A DNA stretch of 12,829 nt from Hylemonella sp. UBA2468. Lineage in GTDB: Bacteria > Pseudomonadota > Gammaproteobacteria > Burkholderiales > Burkholderiaceae_C. Below are positions 1 to 6,932 of this stretch, piece by piece; the stretch's first letter is position 1; every line of letters starts with the position of its first letter. The translations under genes were made by a program, and so were the position numbers. Below the pieces are notes generated by a model that was not told the origin of the DNA, searched no databases, and was given only the letters and a program-made list of their open reading frames with translations. The DNA lies in contig DDPM01000083.1 in NCBI GenBank assembly GCA_002342165.1, positions 2,882 to 15,710 of the forward strand, read 5' to 3'.

Positions 1-1
1 T

Positions 2-676
2 TGGCCTAAAAATGTAAAGGGTCAGTTTGTGCGGGGGGGCTACCACACCCTGGCTCTGACCTTATGGTTTGTTGCCTTGCCCCACATCCCTTTGGCCGAC
101 ATGACCGCCATTGGTTTTACAACTCCCATTTTCATCATGCTGGGGGCTTGGATTTTTTTAAACGAAGCCATGCGCTGGGAGCGCTGGGTCGCTGCGGCCT
201 TGGGCTTTGTGGGGGTGGTGGTGGTGGTAGCTCCGGGCTTGAGTGGCGAAGGCGGTATGTACAACCTCATCATGCTGGCCACATCGCCTTTGTTTGCAGG
301 TTCTTTTTTGGTAACCAAAGCGCTCACCAAGTACGAAAGACCCACCGTGATTGTGTTGTGGCAGGGGCTTACGGTGAGTTTGCTCAGTCTGCCTTTGGCC
401 TTGTGGCATTGGCAAACGCCCGATTTGTTTCAGTGTGCGGGTTTTTTGCTGTGTGGTGCCATTGGCAGCTTGGGGCATTATTTTTTAACCCGCTCTTATA
501 GCGTGGCCGATATTTCGGCCACGCAGTCTTTAAAGTTTTTAGAGTTGGTTTGGGCCAGTTTGATGGGCTGGTTGGTATTTGCCGATGTGCCTACCAGCAC
601 CACCATCATGGGTGGGGTGATCATCAGTGCGTCCACCGTGTGGGTGGCGCGCCGCGAATCAAGAAACCGCGCTTAA
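2..676 (+). CDS. DMT/EamA-family inner-membrane transporter, 5' end cut by window
   Basis: The reading frame is open from base 2 to the TAA at 674-676, so the gene very likely starts before the window. The GTG at 29 is an internal Val codon rather than a convincing start. The 224 visible residues are strongly hydrophobic. They contain the end of one EamA repeat (HIPLADMTAIGFTTPIF, then a membrane segment ending in an Asn-Glu pair, LNEAMRWERW, and a GFVGVVVVVAPG helix) followed by a complete second repeat. EamA proteins are about 300 residues with ten membrane helices in two five-helix halves, so roughly the first 75 residues are missing. Members export metabolites, amino acids or drugs, or take up compounds such as S-adenosylmethionine; the substrate cannot be told here. 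It is convergent with ybdL. The family is secure, the substrate unknown. Confidence 0.85.
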   Translation, partial: WPKNVKGQFVRGGYHTLALTLWFVALPHIPLADMTAIGFTTPIFIMLGAWIFLNEAMRWERWVAAALGFVGVVVVVAPGLSGEGGMYNLIMLATSPLFAGSFLVTKALTKYERPTVIVLWQGLTVSLLSLPLALWHWQTPDLFQCAGFLLCGAIGSLGHYFLTRSYSVADISATQSLKFLELVWASLMGWLVFADVPTSTTIMGGVIISASTVWVARRESRNRA

Positions 677-691
677 GTCCTTGCCTTAAGC
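671..691. terminator. possible hairpin between convergent genes, no T-run
   Basis: A perfect 7-bp inverted repeat, GCTTAAG (671-677) and CTTAAGC (685-691), surrounds a 7-nt loop. It overlaps the stop codon of the EamA gene and lies just beyond the ybdL stop on the other strand. A competing imperfect hairpin pairs 684-690 with 698-704. No T-run follows on either strand, so this is not a classical intrinsic terminator. It could be a weak bidirectional end, a 3' RNA-stabilising hairpin, or chance. Confidence 0.3.
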
Positions 692-706
692 CCCATCCTT
701 AGGCCC

Positions 707-1864
707 TTAAAGCTTGGCCAAGCGGTCTAAGGCTTTGTGCAGCGTTTCATCTTTTTTAGCAAAGCAAAACCGCACCATCCGCTGGTCCAAGCCATCGGCA
801 TAAAAGGCCGAGAGCGGAATGGCGGCAACACCCACTTCGCGGGTCAACCAAGTACAAAAGTCGGCCTCGCTTAAATCGCTGACCTCTGAAATATCCACGC
901 ACTGAAAGTAAGTGCCCTGGCTGGGCAAAAGTTTGAAGCGTGTGGCCGCAAGCCCTTGGCGAAACAGATCGCGCTTGCGTTGGTAAAAAGCGGGCAAATT
1001 CAAGTAGGGCTCTGGGTTGTTCATGTAGGCCGCCAAGCCATGCTGCATGGGCGTGTTGACCGTAAACACATTGAACTGATGCACCTTACGAAACTCTGCG
1101 CTCAGTGCGGCAGGCGCTGCCACATAACCAATTTTCCAGCCGGTCACATGAAAGGTCTTACCAAAGCTCGACACAATAAACGCACGTTCTCTTAAGCCCT
1201 TGAAGCTGGCAGCGCTGTGGTGTTGTTGGGCGTCAAACACCATGTGTTCATAGACCTCGTCAGAAATCAACACCACCGAGGTGGGTGCCAAGATGGCTTC
1301 CAGTTGCTGCATTTCCTCTTGGGTCCACACCATGCTGCTGGGGTTGTGTGGGGAGTTGATGATGATGGCGCGGGTCTTGGGTGTGATGGCCTGAGCCATT
1401 TTGGCCATGTCAGGCCGAAAGGTGCCCGGGGTGAGGGGCACGCGCACCACCACGCCACCGGCAAGCTCAATGTTGGGGATGTAGCTGTCGTAGCAGGGCT
1501 CCAGCACCACCACCTCATCACCCGGGTGCACCACAGCCAATATGGCCGTCAAGATGGCTTGCGTAGCACCAGCGGTGATGGTGATCTCTTGCGCTGGGTC
1601 GTAGCTGTGGCCATACATGTGCTCTATTTTTTGGGCCACCCGCTCGCGCAACGCTGCAATGCCCGCCATGGGGGGGTACTGGTTCAGGCCTTGGGTCATC
1701 GCCTGGCTTACGGCTTGCAGAAGTTCGGGGTCACCTTCAAAGTCCGGAAAACCCTGGCCTAAATTGACGGCACCCGTTTCGGTGGCCAAGGCTGACATCA
1801 CTGTGAAGATGGTGGTGCCTACGTTGGGCAAACGGCTTTGAAAATTCAGCTGAGGCTGCAACAT
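707..1864 (-). CDS. ybdL: methionine aminotransferase (class I/II PLP-dependent)
   Basis: This 385-residue cytosolic PLP enzyme closely resembles Escherichia coli YbdL (386 aa) along its whole length, from the N-terminal RLPNVGTTIFTVMSALA to the C-terminal RFCFAKK. YbdL transaminates methionine with 2-oxo acids and works in the other direction on 4-methylthio-2-oxobutanoate, the last step of methionine salvage. Expected fold-type I residues are visible: N174 in NSPHNPSS, D202 and Y205 in SDEVYEH, the Schiff-base lysine K236 in SSFGKTFH, and the carboxylate-binding R365. The ATG at 1864 lies 4 nt after the cysB stop, so it is probably the last gene of the minus-strand operon. No clear Shine-Dalgarno is seen, which fits coupling to cysB. 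A kynurenine aminotransferase-type activity is a possible alternative. The family call is firm; the exact substrate is inferred from similarity. Confidence 0.9.
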   Translation of the reverse strand: MLQPQLNFQSRLPNVGTTIFTVMSALATETGAVNLGQGFPDFEGDPELLQAVSQAMTQGLNQYPPMAGIAALRERVAQKIEHMYGHSYDPAQEITITAGATQAILTAILAVVHPGDEVVVLEPCYDSYIPNIELAGGVVVRVPLTPGTFRPDMAKMAQAITPKTRAIIINSPHNPSSMVWTQEEMQQLEAILAPTSVVLISDEVYEHMVFDAQQHHSAASFKGLRERAFIVSSFGKTFHVTGWKIGYVAAPAALSAEFRKVHQFNVFTVNTPMQHGLAAYMNNPEPYLNLPAFYQRKRDLFRQGLAATRFKLLPSQGTYFQCVDISEVSDLSEADFCTWLTREVGVAAIPLSAFYADGLDQRMVRFCFAKKDETLHKALDRLAKL

Positions 1865-1868
1865 GATT

Positions 1869-2819
1869 TTAAAGTTCGTAGTCGTTCACAGAGCCGCTCA
1901 TGGCGCGCGCGACCAGATCGCGTGTCAGGCGGTCGCTGAGCAGTTCGGCAAATTCATAAACAAAGTTGCGCAAGTAAGCGCTGCGCTTGAACGCCACCCG
2001 AGCCACGTTTTGCCCAAACAAATGGCCCACGGGCCGTACGCTCAGGGTGTCTGAACCTTGCGTGAGCACATCTTGAACTGCCATTTCAGCCACGATGCCA
2101 ATGCCCATACCGAGCTTGACGTAGGTTGTGATCACATCAGAGTCAATGGCTTCTAGGGCAATACGTGGCTGCAGCTTGCGCTGCGCAAAAGCGAAGTCAA
2201 TTTTGTGGCGGCCGGTGAAGCTGGGGTGGTAGGTGATGAGCGGCTCGCTGGCCAAGTCTTCTAGCGACACCCGTTCTTTAAGCGATAAGGCATGGCCTTT
2301 GGGCACCACCAACATGTGTTGCCACTCGTAGCAGGGCAGGGTAACGAGTTCGTTGTAATCGGCCAAAGATTCGGTGGCCACGCCAATTTCAGCCACCTCG
2401 TCCATCAGCATGCGCGCCACTTGCTCGGGTGTGCCTTGGTGCAGGCTGAGGTTGACCTTGGGGTACAAGTCGCGCAATTTGGACACGGGTGAAGGCAGCA
2501 CATAGCGCGCCTGTGTGTGGGTGGTAGCAATCGACAATGTGCCGCTGTCTTGCGCGCTGAATTGCTCGCCAATGCGCTTGAGGTTGCCAATCTCGCGCAT
2601 GATGACTTCAATGCTGCGCAGCACATGCTGACCGGGCTCGGTGATGCGCTTGAGCCGTTTGCCATGACGGGCAAAAATCTCAATGCCCAGCTCTTCTTCC
2701 AGCTCGATGATGGCCTTGGAAACCCCGGGCTGAGAGGTGTGCAACGCTTTGGCCGCTTCAGTCAAGTTGAGCTGATGGCGTGCCGCTTCTTGAACAAATC
2801 TGAATTGATGCAGGTTCAT
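1869..2819 (-). CDS. cysB: CysB-type LysR-family transcriptional regulator
   Basis: This 316-residue LysR regulator has an N-terminal winged helix-turn-helix (about residues 1-60, with the recognition region HTSQPGVSKAIIELEEELG) and a two-lobed effector domain (about 90-300). It aligns with E. coli CysB almost without gaps. The anion-binding residues known for CysB fall at the same numbers: T100, T102 and Q103 in TTHTQARY, T149 in VATES, and T202 in FTGRH. CysB activates sulfate uptake and reduction and cysteine synthesis in response to O- or N-acetylserine. A close paralogue, Cbl/SsuR (sulfonate use), cannot be fully excluded. The gene sits 11 nt after the HAD gene and 4 nt before ybdL, an unusual position for a regulator unless it also has a promoter inside the HAD gene. 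The sulfur link fits ybdL downstream and cbiX upstream. Confidence 0.9.
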   Translation of the reverse strand: MNLHQFRFVQEAARHQLNLTEAAKALHTSQPGVSKAIIELEEELGIEIFARHGKRLKRITEPGQHVLRSIEVIMREIGNLKRIGEQFSAQDSGTLSIATTHTQARYVLPSPVSKLRDLYPKVNLSLHQGTPEQVARMLMDEVAEIGVATESLADYNELVTLPCYEWQHMLVVPKGHALSLKERVSLEDLASEPLITYHPSFTGRHKIDFAFAQRKLQPRIALEAIDSDVITTYVKLGMGIGIVAEMAVQDVLTQGSDTLSVRPVGHLFGQNVARVAFKRSAYLRNFVYEFAELLSDRLTRDLVARAMSGSVNDYEL

Positions 2820-2830
2820 GGTGTTTCAGA

Positions 2831-3457
2831 TCATAGAGGCTTCACCCATGGCCGCCCCCGGTACCAAGCGCGTTGGGCCATGGCCAGCATGGGCCAATCG
2901 CCGCGGGTGTCGCCATAGGCGTGCAACACCACATCTTGTTCGGGTGCGGTGTGTTTTGCCAGCCAATCTTGCAGGCGGTGCACTTTTTCGGCGCCATGGC
3001 AGTTGGGCCCCAGCAACTTGCCGGTGTACATCCCGTCTGAAGTGGTTTGCAGCGTGGTGCACAAAAGGCCGTTCACGCCCAAGCGTTTTGCCACCTGCTG
3101 CATGTAAATGCTGGGCGATGCGCTGACCAGCAAGGTGGCATGGCCCGCGCGTTGGTGTTGGGTCAGTTCATGCATCCCCTCTGCATGCCACATATGCGGC
3201 AGTTTATGCCGCACAAAATGGTCGGCGTGTTGGCGGGCTTGATATTCAGTCCAACCTTTAAGGCTGACTTCAAGCAAGCGGGCCTTGGCCTTGTGGTTGC
3301 TTATCAGCTTGAAGGTGTAGGCCAACAACCAGGGTGCGCTCCGTACCAAGCAGCTTGCAAACTTGAGAGGCCCCAAGCTGCTCCACAAAAAGGGAATCAG
3401 CGTGTCGTGGCGTGTCAAAGTGCCATCAAAGTCAAATGCAGCCACATGAACCTGCAT
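2831..3457 (-). CDS. HAD-superfamily subfamily IB phosphatase
   Basis: The ATG at 3457 (208 residues) is preferred because AGGGAA lies 5 nt upstream and it opens directly onto motif I. An ATG at 3475 would add six residues; the longer frame back to 3547 overlaps the upstream gene. Motifs are complete: DFDGT with nucleophile D9 and acid/base D11, motif II VSASPS (112-114), K158, and motif IV GDTRGD with D183 and D187 for magnesium. A cap lies between motifs I and II. Subfamily IB includes phosphoserine phosphatases and the phosphatidylglycerophosphatase PgpC. The gene follows the GT-C gene by 26 nt, so it may remove phosphate from a lipid-linked or soluble intermediate of the neighbouring pentose pathway. 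Some DPPR-synthase-like UbiA proteins carry a fused HAD domain, so a split equivalent is plausible. The class is firm; the substrate is inference. Confidence 0.82.
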   Translation of the reverse strand: MQVHVAAFDFDGTLTRHDTLIPFLWSSLGPLKFASCLVRSAPWLLAYTFKLISNHKAKARLLEVSLKGWTEYQARQHADHFVRHKLPHMWHAEGMHELTQHQRAGHATLLVSASPSIYMQQVAKRLGVNGLLCTTLQTTSDGMYTGKLLGPNCHGAEKVHRLQDWLAKHTAPEQDVVLHAYGDTRGDWPMLAMAQRAWYRGRPWVKPL

Positions 3458-3460
3458 GTT

Positions 3461-3466
3461 TTCCCT
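3461..3466 (-). promoter_or_regulatory. Shine-Dalgarno deciding the HAD gene start
   Basis: On the minus strand this reads AGGGAA, with the AGGG core 5 nt before the ATG at 3457. The competing ATG at 3475 has no purine-rich site at a suitable distance, so this site supports the shorter 208-residue protein. Confidence 0.55.
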
Positions 3467-3483
3467 AGAAGGCATGAACTCGT

Positions 3484-5109
3484 TCAAATGCATCGCACCG
3501 CACCACAGTAGCGCTCGCAAAAAGGGCAGCCCGACATGGGCAACCATTTGGGGATTTGGTAATACTGTTGATAAATATTACCCAACACTTCGCGGCGGTA
3601 AGCGCTGGCATTGAAGCCTTGACCCAACACCGCGTGAAACGTTGCCCCGCTGACTTCAATAGCCAGTGGTGTGATGCGTTCAAAGTAAGGGGCAAAGTCA
3701 TTCAGGTCGGGCGCAGCCGACAGCATGACCAACACGTCTTGACCTGCATAAGCAGAAAAATCCACCAGCAAATCGTCTTGCCGCGCATGAAACTTACCCA
3801 GACCAAACACGGGCACATACTGACCCAGGGTGTAGCCGTACACCGAGGCGGGAGAATAGCCATCAGACATCCAGACCAGAGGCTGCTGTGTAACTTTGAT
3901 GTCAGAGGCCTCTTGGTTGGAGGGGCCTTGATGAAGAGATCTTTCCTGTTCAGCTTGCCGCAGCATGCCGTCCAACACGTCTTGTGTTTGGTAAGACCTC
4001 ACCAGCGTAGGGTAGCGCTCTAAAAACGTCCAGTCCTGCAGCGTCGACAACGCCACCCCGCCCAACACCATGAGATGAAGACCGGTGAACACCATCAGCC
4101 CCAGCTTGCAGGTGCGCAGTTTTTCAAAGGGCAAGGCGCAAGCCAGCCAAGCAAACACCCATGGGTAAAAAGACAGCACCCAGTGCAAGCCAATCACTTT
4201 TTTAATGGACAACACCGAAAAAAACACGCCGGGCACCAGCACCAGCAAAGCCAGCAGCAAGCGAGCGGGGGGCAGAGCGGTCCAACAGCTGGCCCACGCA
4301 GCCCTGGGCGCACGCCATGCCTCAAGTGACGTCGTCCTGACCAACACCCACACCACTGCTGGCGTAACGAGGTAAATCAGCATGCCCGCATACAGCAGCG
4401 GCTTGCGCAACTCGGCCACTTCTGCCGAATTGCGGTTGAAGAGGTTGAACATGATGTTGGGCCAGCCGTGGCTGATGTTCCAGCCGATATTGATGGCGGC
4501 CATAGGCAAGCTCAGCAGCACCAAAGCGGCAAAGGCATGCCAGCGCTCGCGGCGGCAGGCCAAAAAGTACACGGCATAGGTCAGGCCCAACACCACTGCA
4601 AAGTACTTGGACAAAAACGCACAGCCCAAAGCCACGCCACTCAAGCCATACAAGCCCCACGTAGCGCGGTCTAATTGTGGGTGCTGTTCTGCACGCAGCA
4701 GACAAGCCGCAGACAGCACCGACCAAAAAATCAAGGGCGTATCCGTGGTGATGAGGGTGTTGAGCCAATTGAGAGGCGTACACCAAAACAGCAGCACGGC
4801 AAGAGCCGCCCGCTCGCGGCCCCATGGGTAAAGCGCCCAACCTATGAGCCCGCCCAACACCAACGGCAACAGCACCACAGGCAAGCGTATGGACAACAAG
4901 CCGTCGCCCCACAGATACCGCATGGTCGCAATGAGCCAGCCCACCATGGGCGGGTGGTCGTAGTAGCCCCAATCCGGAAACACCCCCCACCAGTAAAAAA
5001 ACGCCTCGTCACCGGTGATGGGCAAGGTTTGGGCAATCCACCAACGTACAAACAAAGAGGCCAGTCCCACGGCCCATAGGGTGCGCACGGTGGAGGCGGA
5101 TAGGTTCAT
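3484..5109 (-). CDS. GT-C family membrane glycosyltransferase (GT39/ArnT-like)
   Basis: The 541-residue protein has many membrane helices over about residues 8-400 and a soluble C-terminal part (about 400-541) that should face the periplasm. The first external loop carries the GT-C acidic motif D34-E35 (GDEAFFYWW) and YYDHPPMVGW (D51, H52, P53, P54), typical of GT39/GT83 enzymes such as ArnT and protein mannosyltransferases. TTDTPLIFW (121-129) is a second family motif. Such enzymes take a sugar from a polyprenyl-phosphate carrier and attach it to lipid A, glycan or protein on the outer face of the inner membrane. Here the donor is probably the lipid-linked pentose made by the neighbours. The ATG overlaps the flippase-like gene by 4 nt (ATGA). 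The C-terminus is odd: four cysteines, C528, C531, C535 and C540, end the protein. ArnT itself is unlikely because no Ara4N genes are present. Confidence 0.85.
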   Translation of the reverse strand: MNLSASTVRTLWAVGLASLFVRWWIAQTLPITGDEAFFYWWGVFPDWGYYDHPPMVGWLIATMRYLWGDGLLSIRLPVVLLPLVLGGLIGWALYPWGRERAALAVLLFWCTPLNWLNTLITTDTPLIFWSVLSAACLLRAEQHPQLDRATWGLYGLSGVALGCAFLSKYFAVVLGLTYAVYFLACRRERWHAFAALVLLSLPMAAINIGWNISHGWPNIMFNLFNRNSAEVAELRKPLLYAGMLIYLVTPAVVWVLVRTTSLEAWRAPRAAWASCWTALPPARLLLALLVLVPGVFFSVLSIKKVIGLHWVLSFYPWVFAWLACALPFEKLRTCKLGLMVFTGLHLMVLGGVALSTLQDWTFLERYPTLVRSYQTQDVLDGMLRQAEQERSLHQGPSNQEASDIKVTQQPLVWMSDGYSPASVYGYTLGQYVPVFGLGKFHARQDDLLVDFSAYAGQDVLVMLSAAPDLNDFAPYFERITPLAIEVSGATFHAVLGQGFNASAYRREVLGNIYQQYYQIPKWLPMSGCPFCERYCGAVRCI

Positions 5110-6062
5110 GTCAAGCTGATATCTTTTCGAATGAGGCTACTGTACAAAAAGCATACGCCGCCCAAGGCCACAGCCCACCAAAGGGTCAGCAGCCGAATCA
5201 ACACCGTCACCTGTGCAGCTGCGGCCACATCGGCCCCGTGTGCAACCAAGAGGCTGGTCAAAATAAGTTCCATGCCTCCCAAGCCTGCTGGCAAAAGCGA
5301 CAAAGCCCCGCCAATCATGGCCAAGGCATAAAACCCGATGCAGGTGATGAGGTCGAGCTGAATCTGCGCATCACGACACAAAAACCACATGGCTGCACCT
5401 TGGCAGCCCCACGCCACCAGTGTGCTGGTTGACCAGACGAGGCTGCCCGACATCAGGCATTTGCGGGCTTGCTCCAGGACGGCCATGACCTTAGGGGAAA
5501 CCTTTTGCAACCAGGTGTTGATAAGCGGCCAAATCGTGGGCCGCATCCACCACAAGCCCAACACCAGCACTGAAAACGCAGCCAACAAGGTCAATACGTC
5601 CTCTGCACCCCATACACCCCATGCAGTTTGAGGAAACTCTGAAAACAAAAGCAGCAAGGCGGGCAAGGCCAAAAGCCCTAATGCCATCACGTCGGCCAAG
5701 CGCTCCGCGGCGTAAATAGACCAGCTTTCACGGACCGACAAGGGCTTTGATTGGGGCAGTATGCCCCGCACGGCTTCACCCACATTGCCAGGAGTTGGGG
5801 TGAACACAAAACCCGCCACATAAAACCGCAAGGCTTGAGAAAAGGGCAAGGGGCGTTCGTACAACACCATCCAACGCTGCCAGCGCCAGCCACGCAGCAC
5901 GTAGTTGACGCTGCATAACAAGGCCGCAGTAGCCAAAACTTCAAGGTGCAGTGAAGACCAGATGAACGCTTGGTCAGATTGGTGGATCCACCACATCGCC
6001 AGTCCATAAAGGCTTGCGGCCAGAGCCACCGTGAGCATCCAAGGTTTGAGTGGAAACTTCAA
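5106..6062 (-). CDS. YbhN/AglD-family (LPG_synthase_TM, UPF0104) membrane protein, putative lipid-sugar flippase
   Basis: This is a polytopic protein of 318 residues with about seven to eight hydrophobic segments. It carries the conserved motifs of the membrane domain shared by YbhN, AglD and MprF: NYVLRGWRW (53-61), TPTPGNVGEAVRG (88-100), AERLAD (119-124) and LPAGLGGMEL (257-266). The soluble lysyl-transferase domain of true lysyl-phosphatidylglycerol synthases is absent, so it is not an aminoacyl-lipid synthase. In MprF this membrane domain flips lipids, which supports, but does not prove, transport of a polyprenyl-linked sugar here. The assigned start is TTG at 6062, 9 nt after the ubiA-like stop, with no clear ribosome site. 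An ATG at 6038 would drop eight residues. The stop overlaps the glycosyltransferase start by 4 nt, so the two are probably translated together. Confidence 0.82.
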   Translation of the reverse strand: MKFPLKPWMLTVALAASLYGLAMWWIHQSDQAFIWSSLHLEVLATAALLCSVNYVLRGWRWQRWMVLYERPLPFSQALRFYVAGFVFTPTPGNVGEAVRGILPQSKPLSVRESWSIYAAERLADVMALGLLALPALLLLFSEFPQTAWGVWGAEDVLTLLAAFSVLVLGLWWMRPTIWPLINTWLQKVSPKVMAVLEQARKCLMSGSLVWSTSTLVAWGCQGAAMWFLCRDAQIQLDLITCIGFYALAMIGGALSLLPAGLGGMELILTSLLVAHGADVAAAAQVTVLIRLLTLWWAVALGGVCFLYSSLIRKDISLT

Positions 6063-6071
6063 AACAAAAAA

Positions 6072-6932
6072 TCAGAACAGCTTGGTGCTTAAAAACAGCA
6101 ACACCCAAGCCCCTATGGCGCCCAGAATCCAAGGGTCTTTCAGCAGGTCTTTGGACACGTCCTCACCCTTGCCCAGCTGCACCTGATAGCAGTATCTGAA
6201 CAAACCAAACACCACCAAAGGCACTGTCAGCATGAGCCGCTCGCCGTGCATTGCTTGAATTTCCGGGCTTATGGCATACAGGCTGTAAGTGGTGAGGGTG
6301 GCCGTCATGGACACCGCGATGAGCACATCCAACAAAGCAGGGGAGTAACTTTGCAGCACGACGCGTTGCTGTTCCTGGGTGTGAAAGGATTCGGATTTTC
6401 GTTTGGAAAAACCCAAAAACAGCGCCACGAACAAACCCGTTAACAGAAGCCAACGAGAGGGGGGGATGCCCACTGCCACCGTACCTGCCAACAGCCTGAT
6501 TAAAAAGCCGCTGGCAATCATGAACACATCCACCACAGGCACATGCTTAAGACCCCATGAGTAGGCCAGGTTCATCACAACGTACAGGACCAATAAGCTC
6601 AGCAGCAACACCACATGGGTGTTGTGAGATGCTATGAAAAAGCCCGCCAAGCCTAAGGCTGCTGCCAATCCAAAAGCCGCTGGGGTTTGAACAGAACCAC
6701 TGGCCAAGGGGCGAAATTTTTTAACAGGGTGCAAGGCGTCCTGAGCGCGGTCGCGCCAGTCGTTCAAGATGTACACCATGCTGGATATGCAGCAAAACGC
6801 CGCAAAAGATCTAAGCACTTGCACCAATAAATCGGGATTGCCCCAGTTTTGGCTGAAGATCAGCCCGGCAAATACAAAGCCGTTTTTAAGCCATTGGTGT
6901 GGCCGCATCAGGCGGATGAGGTCAAGCATCAT
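6072..6932 (-). CDS. UbiA-family polyprenyl-phosphate phosphoribosyltransferase (DPPR synthase-like)
   Basis: The 286-residue integral membrane prenyltransferase has about eight to nine helices. Motif 1 is NDWRDRAQD (N57, D58, D61, D65), followed by LHPVKKFRPLASG (67-79). Motif 2 contains YSWGLK (124-129) and D135, and a GFSKRKSE loop lies near 174-181. The HPxK-RP-A-G and KR-E signatures are those of decaprenyl-phosphate phosphoribose synthases such as Mycobacterium tuberculosis Rv3806c, rather than 4-hydroxybenzoate or heme O prenyltransferases. The family joins PRPP to polyprenyl phosphate on the cytoplasmic side, giving lipid-linked 5-phosphoribose; the bacterial lipid here would be undecaprenyl phosphate. 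The ATG at 6932 overlaps the PAP2 gene by 11 nt, and a second ATG follows at 6929. No clear ribosome site is seen. The subfamily call comes from motifs I recognise; the product is inferred. Confidence 0.83.
   Translation of the reverse strand: MMLDLIRLMRPHQWLKNGFVFAGLIFSQNWGNPDLLVQVLRSFAAFCCISSMVYILNDWRDRAQDALHPVKKFRPLASGSVQTPAAFGLAAALGLAGFFIASHNTHVVLLLSLLVLYVVMNLAYSWGLKHVPVVDVFMIASGFLIRLLAGTVAVGIPPSRWLLLTGLFVALFLGFSKRKSESFHTQEQQRVVLQSYSPALLDVLIAVSMTATLTTYSLYAISPEIQAMHGERLMLTVPLVVFGLFRYCYQVQLGKGEDVSKDLLKDPWILGAIGAWVLLFLSTKLF

Noticed and set aside
4322..4990. 222-codon open frame on the minus strand in another frame of the GT-C gene.
   Set aside because: It is fully covered by the recognised glycosyltransferase and has no family motifs; it reflects GC-rich codon bias.
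3484..5109. True ArnT (4-amino-4-deoxy-L-arabinose transferase, polymyxin resistance).
   Set aside because: The GT-C fold fits, but none of the Ara4N synthesis genes is nearby, while a DPPR-type synthase is; the donor is more likely a simple pentose.
5106..6062. Lysyl-phosphatidylglycerol synthase (MprF).
   Set aside because: Only the membrane domain family is present; the soluble aminoacyl-transferase domain is missing.
6072..6932. 4-hydroxybenzoate octaprenyltransferase (UbiA proper) or heme O synthase.
   Set aside because: The HPVKKFRPLASG and SKRKSE signatures fit phosphoribosyl-transferring members, and there are no ubiquinone or heme genes nearby.
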